DNA of 64,000 nucleotides from Tamlana crocina. Lineage in GTDB: Bacteria; Bacteroidota; Bacteroidia; Flavobacteriales; Flavobacteriaceae. The notes under the pieces are model-generated. The model was not told where the DNA came from. It was given only the letters and a program-made list of their open reading frames with translations, and did no database searches. The position numbers and the translations under genes are program-made. The DNA is taken from positions 839,918 to 903,917 of the forward strand of contig CP158972.1 of the NCBI GenBank assembly GCA_040429635.1. Direction: 5' to 3'. Positions 8,812-18,030 of the stretch are shown here, one piece after another; positions within the stretch are counted from its first letter, which is position 1; every line of letters begins with the position of its first letter.

Positions 8812-10566
8812 TCAGAGCAAACTTTCAAAAAGAGCTTTTAAACTATTTGTATCCAAGCCAACAGCTTGTTGCAGTTCTGCCGTGCTGCCGTGTTCGATAA
8901 AGGTGTCGGGAATACCTAAAACCTTTACGGTGTTGTGGTAATTGTGCTGGGCAGCAAATTCTAAAATGGCACTTCCAAAACCACCATTTATGGCGTTGTC
9001 TTCAACCGTAACAATCGTGTGGTGGGTTTTAAAAATATGGTGCAATAAGGTTTCATCCAGCGGTTTTACAAAACGCATATCGTAATGCGACACGTCTAAT
9101 TTTTCAACGGCTTCGGTTACATTTTTGGCCATGTTGCCAATAGTTAAAACAGCCAAATCCTGTCCTTCTTTTAAAACGATACCTTTCCCAATTTCAATGT
9201 TTTCAAAGGGTTGTTCCCAATCTATGGTGACGCCTATGCCGCGTGGGTAGCGAATGGCTATAGGCATATCCAATCCTAATTGGGCGGTATACATGATGTT
9301 TCGCAATTCCATTTCGTTTCGCGGTGCAAAAATGATGAGGTTGGGTATGCAGCGCAGATAACTCAAATCGAACACACCGTGGTGGGTGGCGCCATCGGCA
9401 CCGACCAATCCGGCACGGTCTAAACAAAAAACAACGGGTAGTTTTTGCAGGGCCACATCGTGTATAATTTGGTCGTAGGCCCGTTGTAAAAAAGTGGAAT
9501 AAATATTGCAAAACGGAATAAGACCTTGTGTGGCCATGCCTGCCGCTAGGGTTACGGCGTGTTGTTCGGCAATGCCCACGTCGAAAGCTCGATCGGGCAT
9601 GGCTTCCATCATAAATTTAAGTGAACTTCCCGTTGGCATAGCAGGGGTGATCCCCACAATTTTTGGGTTCGTTTTGGCTAGCTCTACAATGGTATGCCCA
9701 AATACATCCTGATATTTTGGAGGCTGCTTTAATTTGGCCTTAGCAATTAAATCGCCCGTTTTGGCATCAAACTTTCCGGGGGCGTGGTATTTGACTTGGT
9801 CGGCTTCGGCTTGTTTCAGTCCTTTTCCTTTTGTGGTAATAACGTGCAGAAATTTAGGACCTTCTATTTTTTTTAGTCGTTTCAGTTCTTTCAACAAAGC
9901 CTCAAAATCGTGACCATCAATGGGGCCCGAATAGTCAAAGTTTAGAGCTTTTATAATATTATTCCGTTTTTGGGTGCCCTTTTTTACGTTAGTTAAGTAC
10001 TGCTTTAGTGCACCTACACTTGGGTCGATGCCAATGGCATTGTCGTTGAGTATTACCAAAATATTGGCATCGGTAACGCCGGCATGGTTGAGTCCTTCAA
10101 AAGCCATCCCACCAGCAATACTGGCATCGCCAATAACGGCAATATGTTGTTTTTCGGTATCGCCTTTAATTTTCGAAGCAATGGCCATGCCCAAAGCTGC
10201 CGAAATAGAGGTGGAGGCATGCCCAACACCAAAAGTATCATATTCGCTTTCTTCTCGTTTTGGGAAACCGCTGATTCCGCCCAACTGCCGATTGGTGTGA
10301 AATTGGTCGCGGCGGCCGGTTAATATTTTGTGTCCGTAAGCTTGGTGGCCCACATCCCAAATCAATTGGTCGTTGGGAGTGTTAAAGATGTAGTGTAATG
10401 CAATGGTCAACTCCACCACGCCTAAACTCGCACCTAAATGACCTTCTTTGGTGGCCACAATGTTGATGATAAATTGGCGTAATTCTTTGGCTAACTCCGG
10501 CAGGTCGTTCGTACTTAAATTGCGGAGGTCTTTGGGAGAATGGATTTGTTGGAGTAAATTTTGCAT
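8812..10566 (-). CDS. dxs: 1-deoxy-D-xylulose-5-phosphate synthase
   Basis: This enzyme condenses pyruvate with glyceraldehyde-3-phosphate, the first step of the MEP isoprenoid pathway. The start is set at the ATG at 10566, giving 584 residues, a normal DXS length. A frame extension to 10758 would overlap tadA on the other strand and add 64 unrelated residues. Visible features are the thiamine-diphosphate motif starting GDASIAGGMAFEGLNHAG and ending NDN, the DRAGLVGADGATHHG transketolase-type pyrimidine domain, and the C-terminal domain with VEDNAINGGFGSA. It is divergent from tadA with about 60 bp between starts. Confidence 0.97.
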   Translation of the reverse strand: MQNLLQQIHSPKDLRNLSTNDLPELAKELRQFIINIVATKEGHLGASLGVVELTIALHYIFNTPNDQLIWDVGHQAYGHKILTGRRDQFHTNRQLGGISGFPKREESEYDTFGVGHASTSISAALGMAIASKIKGDTEKQHIAVIGDASIAGGMAFEGLNHAGVTDANILVILNDNAIGIDPSVGALKQYLTNVKKGTQKRNNIIKALNFDYSGPIDGHDFEALLKELKRLKKIEGPKFLHVITTKGKGLKQAEADQVKYHAPGKFDAKTGDLIAKAKLKQPPKYQDVFGHTIVELAKTNPKIVGITPAMPTGSSLKFMMEAMPDRAFDVGIAEQHAVTLAAGMATQGLIPFCNIYSTFLQRAYDQIIHDVALQKLPVVFCLDRAGLVGADGATHHGVFDLSYLRCIPNLIIFAPRNEMELRNIMYTAQLGLDMPIAIRYPRGIGVTIDWEQPFENIEIGKGIVLKEGQDLAVLTIGNMAKNVTEAVEKLDVSHYDMRFVKPLDETLLHHIFKTHHTIVTVEDNAINGGFGSAILEFAAQHNYHNTVKVLGIPDTFIEHGSTAELQQAVGLDTNSLKALFESLL

Positions 10567-10626
10567 TTGAATACAAATGTAGCAGATGAAATTGTATTTT
10601 TGATTTGAAACCAAAATTTTATTTGA

Positions 10627-11076
10627 ATGATCGAGCCGTTTGATGATGACTATTTTATGAAAAAAGCCTTGCAGGAAGCCGAAATGGCATTTGAAAAAGG
10701 GGAAATCCCGGTAGGGGCGGTTGTAGTAATTGATAATAGGATTATTGCCCGCGGACATAATTTAACAGAAACCCTTAACGATGTTACGGCCCATGCCGAA
10801 ATGCAGGCCATTACAGCGGCAGCGAATTTTTTAGGCGGAAAATATCTTCAAAATTGCACGCTTTATGTCACTTTGGAGCCTTGCCAAATGTGTGCGGGGG
10901 CTTTGTATTGGAGCCAAATTTCGAATATTGTTTATGGGGCTCGAGATATGGAGCGCGGATGTATCAATTTGAAAACCAAACTGCACCCCAAAACTCAAAT
11001 GAAAGGTGGTGTTTTGGAGGAAGAGGCTTCTACGCTTTTAAAACGCTTTTTTATTGAAAAACGGAATTTGAATTGA
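10627..11076 (+). CDS. tadA: tRNA-specific adenosine deaminase (A34 to inosine)
   Basis: This 149-residue zinc deaminase shows the cytidine-deaminase-like signature H56-A-E58 (TAHAEMQAI), with the zinc ligands C86 and C89 in LEPCQMCAGAL. It should convert adenosine 34 of tRNA-Arg(ACG) to inosine in the cytoplasm. The length matches TadA rather than the larger guanine deaminases. It is divergent from dxs across a compact shared promoter region. Confidence 0.93.
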   Translation: MIEPFDDDYFMKKALQEAEMAFEKGEIPVGAVVVIDNRIIARGHNLTETLNDVTAHAEMQAITAAANFLGGKYLQNCTLYVTLEPCQMCAGALYWSQISNIVYGARDMERGCINLKTKLHPKTQMKGGVLEEEASTLLKRFFIEKRNLN

Positions 11077-11086
11077 CGTTCGTCAC

Positions 11087-11103
11087 CCTGAACTTGTTTC
11101 AGG
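11087..11103. repeat. Short palindromic repeat (CCTGAA-N5-TTCAGG)
   Basis: CCTGAACTTGTTTCAGG forms a 6-bp stem with a CTTGT loop just after tadA. An inverted copy of the core occurs at 52719-52733 (CTGAAACAAGTTCAG), and related GAGCTTGTCTC forms appear at 49041-49059. It is one of several dispersed palindromes in this window and may also act as a weak terminator. Confidence 0.5.
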
Positions 11104-11138
11104 ATCTCATTAATTCATTCTGTAATGAATGGAGAAAA

Positions 11139-11375
11139 CTAATACTTACTGTCACGCTGGTTCTCACGCATTTTATCCAAATTTTCTTTGGTAAGCATAT
11201 AATCTTTTAAGTTTCGGTCTTTCCAACGGTGATAAATAAACAAGGGGAAAACCACCAAAAACAGTCCAGCGACCCCAAAACCAATCAACTTTTCGGAGTA
11301 GTCCACATCGAGTGTGAAACCTAAAATAATACTCGTAAAAACGGCAATGGTCAATATAATGATGAGGTATTTCAT
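11139..11375 (-). CDS. Small two-helix membrane protein of unknown function
   Basis: This is a 78-residue protein with two predicted membrane helices (about 2-20 and 32-48: KLIGFGVAGLFLVVFPLFIY) and a charged C-terminal tail (HRWKDRNLKDYML to the end). It starts 2 bp after the stop of the chloride channel gene on the same strand, so it is almost certainly cotranscribed with it. I do not recognise a named family. A role with the channel is only suggested by position. Confidence 0.75.
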   Translation of the reverse strand: MKYLIIILTIAVFTSIILGFTLDVDYSEKLIGFGVAGLFLVVFPLFIYHRWKDRNLKDYMLTKENLDKMRENQRDSKY

Positions 11376-11377
11376 GT

Positions 11378-13165
11378 TTACTTTGTGAATTTTATCAGTT
11401 GGCGGCGGTAAGCAGTCAGTAATTTCGATTTTGAAATATAACCATAATATTTACCTTGTTTGGTTACAGGCAAATTCCAAGCGCCAGTAGTTTTAAATTT
11501 TTCCATGATATCGTGCATGGAATCTGCATCGTAATCAATAATTCCGGCGTCGGCATGCATCAGGCTGGCGGCATCTACTTTATCATATAAACTGGTGTCG
11601 AACATCATATGGCGTATATCGTCAAGTCTAATCACGCCCAAAAATTCGTGTTCATCATTAACCACGGGAAAGTGGTTTCGCGATGATTTGGCCACGGCTT
11701 CATTCAAAATCTCTCCCAATTTCATTTCAGGTGTTAATGTTATAAAATTGGTTTCGATGACTTTGTCGATGTCTAACACCATCAGTACGTTTTGGTCTTT
11801 ATCGTGCGTCATCAGTTCGCCGCGTTCGGCAAGCTTCAACGTGTAAATGGAATGCGATACGTAGTATTTTGTTATGGCAAACGATACGGCTGAAACAATC
11901 ATAAGCGGTACAAAAAGCTCGTATCCTCCAGTGATTTCAGCAATAAGGAAAATAGCGGTTAGAGGGGCGTGTAATACCCCAGCCATAAGCCCCGTCATCC
12001 CGATAAGCGTAAAATTTGATTCCGAAACATGAAAGCCTAACCCAATATGGTTAATAATTTTAGCAAAGGCGTTTCCTAAGGCGCTTCCCATTACCAAGGT
12101 AGGAATGAAAACACCACCCACGCCACCGGCGCCAAAGGTGGTGGTCATGGCAATGGCTTTAAAAACCGAAATGCCCAAAAGCAACGCAACAACAATCCAT
12201 ATATTCGATAGGTCCAAATCCAATGGTGTGGTGCCAATGGCCGCCAAGTGGTCGCCTTTCAAAAGATTATTCATAATGCCGTAACCTTCACCATAAAGGG
12301 GCGGAATAAAATAAAGCATGGTGCCTATGGCAATGCCTCCAATTAAAAGGCGCTTCGCCCGACTTTCAAATTGTTTGAAGAAGTTGGTAATGGCAAAAAA
12401 TACTTTGGAAAAATATACGGATGCCAAGCCAGTCACAACACTTAACACTACGTAAAACGCAATGTCGTTCACTTGGAATTTATCGGTGAGTTGAAACCGA
12501 AGCAATATGTCTGTTCCTAAAAACATATAGGAGGTCACTACTGCTGAAACCGATGCCAAAAGTAAAGGGACTAACGAGGTAAACGCAATATCGAGACTAA
12601 AGACTTCAATGGCAAAAATGATTGCCGCAATGGGCGCCTTAAACATAGAGGCCATAGCACCTGCCGCTGCACAACCAATAAGCAGCATTCGGGTTTTGGT
12701 ATTCATATGGAACAGGCGTGCGGCGTTGGAGCCCAATGCTGAACCCACACTAACGGCAGGCCCCTGCAACCCCACCGAACCACCAAATCCAGCGGTTAAC
12801 GGCGCAGTGATTAAAGCCGCATAAATATTGTACCGCGGAATGATTCCATTTAACTTTGAAATAGCGTAAAGCGTTGATGAAATACCGTGCCCAATATGTT
12901 TTTTAAGCCAAGTCTGTTTAATAACATAAACCAGAAATAATCCAATAATAGGAAAAACAAAGTATAATGAGTTTTGATAGTTTTTGAGGAAATCCAACTC
13001 AAAAAGCAGACGGATGTAGTGTGTAAGGTTTTTTAAGGTTACCGTACCGATTCCTGCCAAAAAACCAACAAGTATGCTGAGTATGTAAATAAATTGCTGC
13101 TCTGAAAGATGTTTGTATTTCCAGATTAAAAACTTACGCAACAAACTTTTAGTTGAAACAGGCAT
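11378..13165 (-). CDS. ClC-type chloride channel with C-terminal CBS domains
   Basis: The 595-residue protein has about ten membrane segments (20-430) and two CBS domains (about 455-590). The ClC selectivity regions are visible: GHGIS (92-96), GSVGLQGPAVSVG (129-141), GAGGVGGVFIPTLVMGSALGN and the central tyrosine in HSIYTLKL. Two key residues differ from ClC exchangers. Q134 stands where the gating glutamate (E148 in E. coli ClC-ec1) is expected, and V188 in AIEVF replaces the proton glutamate (E203). A passive anion channel is therefore more likely than a 2Cl-/H+ antiporter. A small membrane protein gene follows in the same operon. Confidence 0.92.
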   Translation of the reverse strand: MPVSTKSLLRKFLIWKYKHLSEQQFIYILSILVGFLAGIGTVTLKNLTHYIRLLFELDFLKNYQNSLYFVFPIIGLFLVYVIKQTWLKKHIGHGISSTLYAISKLNGIIPRYNIYAALITAPLTAGFGGSVGLQGPAVSVGSALGSNAARLFHMNTKTRMLLIGCAAAGAMASMFKAPIAAIIFAIEVFSLDIAFTSLVPLLLASVSAVVTSYMFLGTDILLRFQLTDKFQVNDIAFYVVLSVVTGLASVYFSKVFFAITNFFKQFESRAKRLLIGGIAIGTMLYFIPPLYGEGYGIMNNLLKGDHLAAIGTTPLDLDLSNIWIVVALLLGISVFKAIAMTTTFGAGGVGGVFIPTLVMGSALGNAFAKIINHIGLGFHVSESNFTLIGMTGLMAGVLHAPLTAIFLIAEITGGYELFVPLMIVSAVSFAITKYYVSHSIYTLKLAERGELMTHDKDQNVLMVLDIDKVIETNFITLTPEMKLGEILNEAVAKSSRNHFPVVNDEHEFLGVIRLDDIRHMMFDTSLYDKVDAASLMHADAGIIDYDADSMHDIMEKFKTTGAWNLPVTKQGKYYGYISKSKLLTAYRRQLIKFTK

Positions 13166-13181
13166 TGTATAAAACTACTAA

Positions 13182-13207
13182 AAAATCCCGCTTTTCAGCA
13201 GGATTTT
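13182..13207 (-). terminator. Rho-independent terminator of aspS
   Basis: On the minus strand AAAATCC pairs with GGATTTT (+ strand arms 13182-13188 and 13201-13207), with extra GCT/AGC pairing inside and a run of T residues after it. It lies between the aspS stop and the chloride channel start. Confidence 0.7.
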
Positions 13208-13210
13208 GTT

Positions 13211-14965
13211 TTATTGTTTTAAGTTAAGTTTTAAACTCAATTCATTCAGTTGCTCATCGTCAATAGGAGCAGGAGCGTCAATCATCACATCGCGACCGGC
13301 ATTGTTTTTCGGGAAAGCAATGAAATCTCTAATAGTTTCTTGTCCGCCCAATATGGCCACCAGTCGATCCAAACCAAATGCTAATCCGCCGTGTGGTGGT
13401 GCCCCATATTGGAAAGCATCCATTAAGAAGCCGAACTGTGCTTTTGCCTCCTCTGGAGTAAAGCCTAAATAATCGAACATCAAGGCTTGGGTTTCTTTAT
13501 CATGGATACGGATTGAGCCACCGCCAATTTCGTTGCCGTTCAACACCAAATCGTAAGCATTGGCTTTTACGGCACCGGGATCGGTTTTTAGCAATTCAAT
13601 CTGTCCTGGTTTTGGCGCGGTAAAGGGGTGGTGCATGGCGTGGTAACGATTGGTCTCATCGTCCCATTCCAATAAAGGGAAATCCATTACCCATAGCGGA
13701 GCGAACTCATCGGGTTTACGCAACCCTAAACGCTCGGCCAATTCCATACGTAAAGCACTTAACTGTGTTCTTACTTTGTTTTTGTCGCCAGAAAGCACAC
13801 AGATTAAATCGCCAGGTTTTGCGCCGGTAGCTTCAGCCCATTTCGCCAAATCGTCCTGGTCGTAAAATTTATCGACCGAAGATTTAAAACTGCCGTCGTC
13901 ATTGCATCGGCAATATACCATGCCCAATGCGCCGATTTGCGGACGCTTAACCCAATCAATCAATTTATCGATTTCTTTTCTGGTGTAGCTATTTCCGCCC
14001 GGTACGGCAATACCAACAACCAATTCGGCAGCATTAAATACGTTAAAATCTTTGTGTTGAGCCACGGCGTTCAATTCGCCAAACTCCATCCCAAAACGAA
14101 TGTCTGGTTTGTCGTTACCATATAAACGCATGGCATCGTCGTAAAGCATTCTTGGGAATTTTTCAACTTCAACACCGTTAATTTCTTTTAATAAATGGCG
14201 TGTTAACCCTTCAAAAGCATTTAAAATATCTTCCTGCTCTATAAAGGCCATTTCGCAGTCTATTTGGGTGAACTCGGGCTGACGGTCGGCACGTAAGTCT
14301 TCATCCCTAAAACATTTCACGATCTGGAAATATTTATCCATGCCACCCACCATAAGCAATTGCTTAAATGTTTGTGGCGATTGCGGAAGGGCATAAAACT
14401 GACCTTCGTTCATGCGACTAGGAACCACAAAATCGCGGGCACCTTCGGGAGTTGATTTTATTAAATAAGGCGTTTCTACTTCAATAAATCCTTCTTTTGA
14501 AAGGTAATTACGAACCTCTTGGGTAACCTTATGCCTAAAAATTAAACTGTTTTTTACAGGGTTTCGGCGGATGTCCAAATAACGGTATTTCATTCGGATG
14601 TCCTCACCGCCATCGGTTTTATCTTCAATAGTAAAGGGCGGTAATTTGGCTGCGTTTAAAATGTTCAATTCTGAAACCAATAATTCTATGTCCCCAGTTG
14701 GGATATTCGGGTTTTTCGAAGCACGCTCAATAACAGTGCCTTTAACTTGAACCACAAATTCGCGACCCAAGTTTTGAGCCTGTTCGATAAGTGTTTTCGA
14801 GGTGCGTTCTTCATCAAAAACCAATTGGGTGATGCCGTAACGGTCGCGCAAATCTACCCAAACGATAAAGCCTTTGTCTCTTATTTTTTGAACCCATCCG
14901 GCAAGGGTCACTTCTTTATTGATATCTGTCGATGTTAATTCACCACAATTATGACTTCGGTACAT
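13211..14965 (-). CDS. aspS: Aspartate--tRNA ligase
   Basis: This 584-residue class IIb aminoacyl-tRNA synthetase charges tRNA-Asp. It has an N-terminal OB-fold anticodon domain (about 1-105), motif 2 in [21 protein letters not shown], the bacterial GAD insertion in the middle, and motif 3 in [16 protein letters not shown] near the C-terminus. The length is standard for the bacterial type. From this sequence alone I cannot decide between tRNA-Asp-discriminating and non-discriminating forms. It is followed by its own terminator. Confidence 0.97.
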   Translation of the reverse strand: MYRSHNCGELTSTDINKEVTLAGWVQKIRDKGFIVWVDLRDRYGITQLVFDEERTSKTLIEQAQNLGREFVVQVKGTVIERASKNPNIPTGDIELLVSELNILNAAKLPPFTIEDKTDGGEDIRMKYRYLDIRRNPVKNSLIFRHKVTQEVRNYLSKEGFIEVETPYLIKSTPEGARDFVVPSRMNEGQFYALPQSPQTFKQLLMVGGMDKYFQIVKCFRDEDLRADRQPEFTQIDCEMAFIEQEDILNAFEGLTRHLLKEINGVEVEKFPRMLYDDAMRLYGNDKPDIRFGMEFGELNAVAQHKDFNVFNAAELVVGIAVPGGNSYTRKEIDKLIDWVKRPQIGALGMVYCRCNDDGSFKSSVDKFYDQDDLAKWAEATGAKPGDLICVLSGDKNKVRTQLSALRMELAERLGLRKPDEFAPLWVMDFPLLEWDDETNRYHAMHHPFTAPKPGQIELLKTDPGAVKANAYDLVLNGNEIGGGSIRIHDKETQALMFDYLGFTPEEAKAQFGFLMDAFQYGAPPHGGLAFGLDRLVAILGGQETIRDFIAFPKNNAGRDVMIDAPAPIDDEQLNELSLKLNLKQ

Positions 14966-15271
14966 AGAAAAATTTTAGGCTGCAAATTTAAGCAAATCCC
15001 TTATAGTATGAATTAATCTGTGGTTTTTTTTGGTGGTTTGTTGAACCTATAAATACTTCAACAGCCTAAAATGCAAACAGCTATATTGTTTGCCTGTGGG
15101 TTTTTTTGCATGTTTACACCAAATTTATGAGTTGTAATGTTTTCACAGCCATATAATTTGAAATTAAATAAGGGTTTTGGATAAAAAGTTTTAGTTTTGC
15201 GGATCGTTGCTTTTTTAGTAAGTGATGGAAAAATAACAAACAATATCAAAGACAAAATTGTAATTAAAAAA
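14966..15271. other. Divergent intergenic region between aspS and transketolase
   Basis: This 306-bp stretch holds the promoters of aspS and transketolase. I see a 10-bp inverted repeat (TTTTAGGCTG at 14973-14982 and CAGCCTAAAA at 15062-15071), a small hairpin GCAAACA/TGTTTGC (15073-15093) and a candidate flavobacterial -7 element TAGTTTTG at 15192-15199. Short reading frames here look like noise. Confidence 0.4.
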
Positions 15272-17311
15272 ATGAACAAAAAAATTGATCAACAGGCGGC
15301 AGATAATATTAGAGCACTGGCCGTTGCCATGGTAGAAAAGGCGAATTCTGGCCACCCGGGAGGACCAATGGGCGGGGCAGATTTTATGCACATTTTATAT
15401 TCAGAATTTTTTAATTACGACCCGTCTGATATGGAGTGGCCTTTCAGGGACCGTTTTTTTATGGACGCCGGCCACCTCTCAACCTTAATGTACGCTCAGT
15501 ATTATTTGTTGGGCAACTATTCAAAAGACGACATCGCCAACTTTAGACAGTGGGGCTCTGTAACACCGGGTCATCCAGAAGTAGATGTTAAAAGGGGAAT
15601 TGAAAACACCTCTGGGCCACTGGGCCAAGGGCACACTATGGGTGTTGGGGCAGCCATTGCAGCCAAGTTTTTACAGGCTAGATTTGGCGATTGGATGAAC
15701 CACAAGATTTACGGATTTATTTCCGATGGAGGTATCCAGGAGGAAATATCTCAGGGGGCAGGAAGGATTGCCGGGCACTTGGGCTTGAGCAATTTTATTA
15801 TGTTCTTCGATTCTAACGATATCCAATTGTCGACTTCAACTGACGAAGTAACCACCGAAGACACTGCTAAAAAATACGAAGCTTGGGGCTGGAAAGTGGT
15901 AACCATTGATGGTCATGACCACGATGAAATTAGAAAGGCCTTGACTGATGCCAACAACGAAACCGAAAAACCAACCCTGATTATTGGTAAAACCATAATG
16001 GGTAAAGGTTGTGTAACGGCCGATGGAAGCATGTACGAAGGGCATTGCGAATTGCACGGTAAGCCTATTGGCGACACCGGTGCCGATTACGAAAAAACAT
16101 TAAAGAACCTTGGTGCCGATATTGACAATCCTTTTGAGATTTTTGATGAGGTAAACGATTTCTATAAAAACCTAATCGAACAAAAAACAAAACAAGCAGC
16201 TGAAAAGAAAGCTGAAATCGAGGCTTGGAAAAAAGCCAATACTGAACTAGCCGATAAATTGGATTTCTTCCTTTCGGGACAATTACCAGAATTAGATTTT
16301 GCTTCAGTTGAGCACAAAGCAGGCTTAGCGTCTAGAGCAGCATCTTCTAACGTGTTAGCGTATTTAGCTGAAAACGTAGAAAACATGATCGTGTCTTCTG
16401 CCGATTTATCTAACTCTGATAAAACGGATGGATTCTTAAAGAAAACATCGTCTTTACAAAAAGGAGATTTCTCTGGTTCGTTCTTACAAGCCGGTGTTGC
16501 CGAATTAACTATGGCTTGTATCGCGAACGGTATTGCATTACACGGTGGTATTATTCCGGTTGTAGCAACATTCTTTGTGTTTTCAGATTACATGAAGCCT
16601 GCCATTCGTTTAAGTGCGATTCAAGAATTGCCAGTTAAATATGTGTGGACGCACGATGCCTTTAGAGTAGGTGAAGATGGGCCAACACACCAACCTATTG
16701 AGCAAGAAGCACAAATTCGTTTGTTAGAAAAACTTCAAAACCACAGCCACAAACAAAGTTTCTTAGCGTTACGTCCTGCAGATTCTGCCGAAACTAGCGT
16801 TGCTTGGAAAATGGCTATGGAAAATACTGATACACCTTCAGGTTTAATTTTATCGCGTCAGGGTATAAAAGATGTACCTGCTGAAGGTTCTCGTTACGAA
16901 GCGGCTTTAGCGGCCGAAAAAGGTGGTTATTTGGTGAAATCTGTTGATAATCCAGATGTGGTGCTTGTAGCCAACGGATCGGAAGTATCAACTTTAGTGG
17001 CTGCTGCCGAAATTTTAGAAGCAGACCACAACCTTAAAGTTAGTATTGCTTCGGTGATTTCTGAGGGCTTATTCAAACAACAATCAAAAGATTATCAAAA
17101 CAGCATCATTCCTAAAAACAAACCATTGTTTGGTTTAACAGCTGGTTTGCCTGTAAACTTAGAAGGTTTGGTAGGAGATAACGGGAAAGTGTTCGGATTG
17201 GAGCACTTCGGATATTCTGCACCAGCAGGCGTACTGGACGATAAGTTCGGGTTTACGGGAGAAAAGGTGAGCCAAGAGGTATTGGCCTATTTAAAAACAC
17301 AACAAAACTAA
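15272..17311 (+). CDS. tkt: Transketolase
   Basis: The start is set at the ATG at 15272 (MNKKIDQQAADNIRALAVAMV), giving 679 residues, the usual full length. An upstream in-frame ATG at 15197 would fall inside the likely promoter. Motifs include GHPGGPMGGADF near the N-terminus, the thiamine-diphosphate site SDGGIQEEISQGA, and the pyrimidine-domain segment HDAFRVGEDGPTHQPIEQ. It interconverts sugar phosphates in the non-oxidative pentose phosphate pathway. The transaldolase gene follows 6 bp later, so the two should form one transcription unit. Confidence 0.96.
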   Translation: MNKKIDQQAADNIRALAVAMVEKANSGHPGGPMGGADFMHILYSEFFNYDPSDMEWPFRDRFFMDAGHLSTLMYAQYYLLGNYSKDDIANFRQWGSVTPGHPEVDVKRGIENTSGPLGQGHTMGVGAAIAAKFLQARFGDWMNHKIYGFISDGGIQEEISQGAGRIAGHLGLSNFIMFFDSNDIQLSTSTDEVTTEDTAKKYEAWGWKVVTIDGHDHDEIRKALTDANNETEKPTLIIGKTIMGKGCVTADGSMYEGHCELHGKPIGDTGADYEKTLKNLGADIDNPFEIFDEVNDFYKNLIEQKTKQAAEKKAEIEAWKKANTELADKLDFFLSGQLPELDFASVEHKAGLASRAASSNVLAYLAENVENMIVSSADLSNSDKTDGFLKKTSSLQKGDFSGSFLQAGVAELTMACIANGIALHGGIIPVVATFFVFSDYMKPAIRLSAIQELPVKYVWTHDAFRVGEDGPTHQPIEQEAQIRLLEKLQNHSHKQSFLALRPADSAETSVAWKMAMENTDTPSGLILSRQGIKDVPAEGSRYEAALAAEKGGYLVKSVDNPDVVLVANGSEVSTLVAAAEILEADHNLKVSIASVISEGLFKQQSKDYQNSIIPKNKPLFGLTAGLPVNLEGLVGDNGKVFGLEHFGYSAPAGVLDDKFGFTGEKVSQEVLAYLKTQQN

Positions 17312-17317
17312 AATATT

Positions 17318-17974
17318 ATGAAATTTTTTATCGACACAGCCAACTTAGACGAGATAGCCGAAGCACAGGCTTTGGGTGTATTGGATGGCGTTACCACTAA
17401 CCCCTCTTTAATGGCAAAGGAAGGTATTACAGGGGAAAAGAATATATTGAATCACTACAAAAAAATCTGTGATATTGTTGAGGGCGATGTAAGTGCCGAA
17501 GTAATCTCAACCGATTTTGATGGTATGGTAAAAGAAGGCGAGGCTTTGGCAGCGCTACACCCACAGATTGTGGTAAAATTACCGTTGATTGCCGATGGTA
17601 TCAAAGCTTGTAAATATTTCTCTGATAAAGGCATTAGAACGAATGTGACTTTAGTGTTTTCGGCAGGGCAGGCCTTGTTGGCCGCCAAAGCGGGAGCCAC
17701 TTACGTATCGCCGTTCTTGGGAAGGTTAGACGACATTTCAACCGATGGGTTGAACCTTATTGCTGAAATCAGACAAATTTATGATAACTACGGTTTCGAA
17801 ACGCAAATTTTGGCGGCTTCCATTCGTCACACCATGCACGTTATCGACTGTGCGAAAATTGGCAGTGATGTGATGACCGGCCCGTTATCTTCAATCACCG
17901 GATTGTTGAAGCACCCATTGACTGATATCGGTTTGGCGAAGTTCTTGGCCGATTACGAAAAAGGGAACAAGTAA
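17318..17974 (+). CDS. tal: Transaldolase, fructose-6-phosphate aldolase (TalC/FSA) subfamily
   Basis: The 218-residue protein belongs to the short transaldolase subfamily. Recognised features are [13 protein letters not shown], the [11 protein letters not shown] loop, the Schiff-base lysine in [28 protein letters not shown] and [10 protein letters not shown]. It completes the non-oxidative pentose phosphate branch with the transketolase encoded just upstream. Short-form enzymes can be either transaldolases or fructose-6-phosphate aldolases, and the context favours transaldolase. The operon ends in a strong terminator. Confidence 0.94.
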   Translation: MKFFIDTANLDEIAEAQALGVLDGVTTNPSLMAKEGITGEKNILNHYKKICDIVEGDVSAEVISTDFDGMVKEGEALAALHPQIVVKLPLIADGIKACKYFSDKGIRTNVTLVFSAGQALLAAKAGATYVSPFLGRLDDISTDGLNLIAEIRQIYDNYGFETQILAASIRHTMHVIDCAKIGSDVMTGPLSSITGLLKHPLTDIGLAKFLADYEKGNK

Positions 17975-17992
17975 GCCTAAAGATTAAATAAT

Positions 17993-18026
17993 AAAAGCCT
18001 CGAAAACTGATGTTTTCGAGGCTTTT
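17993..18026. terminator. Strong bidirectional terminator
   Basis: AAAAGCCTCGAAAAC (17993-18007) and GTTTTCGAGGCTTTT (18012-18026) form a perfect 15-bp stem with a TGAT loop. T-runs on both strands let it serve both the tkt-tal unit and the convergent VWA gene. Confidence 0.92.
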
Positions 18027-18030
18027 TTTA

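Noticed and set aside
10567-10758. Upstream extension of dxs to 10758
   Set aside because: It overlaps the divergent tadA gene and encodes 64 residues unlike any DXS. The ATG at 10566 gives the normal enzyme length.
15058-15279. 73-codon minus-strand frame before the transketolase gene
   Set aside because: It overlaps the transketolase promoter and start, has no plausible domain, and its hydrophobic N-terminus arises from A/T runs.
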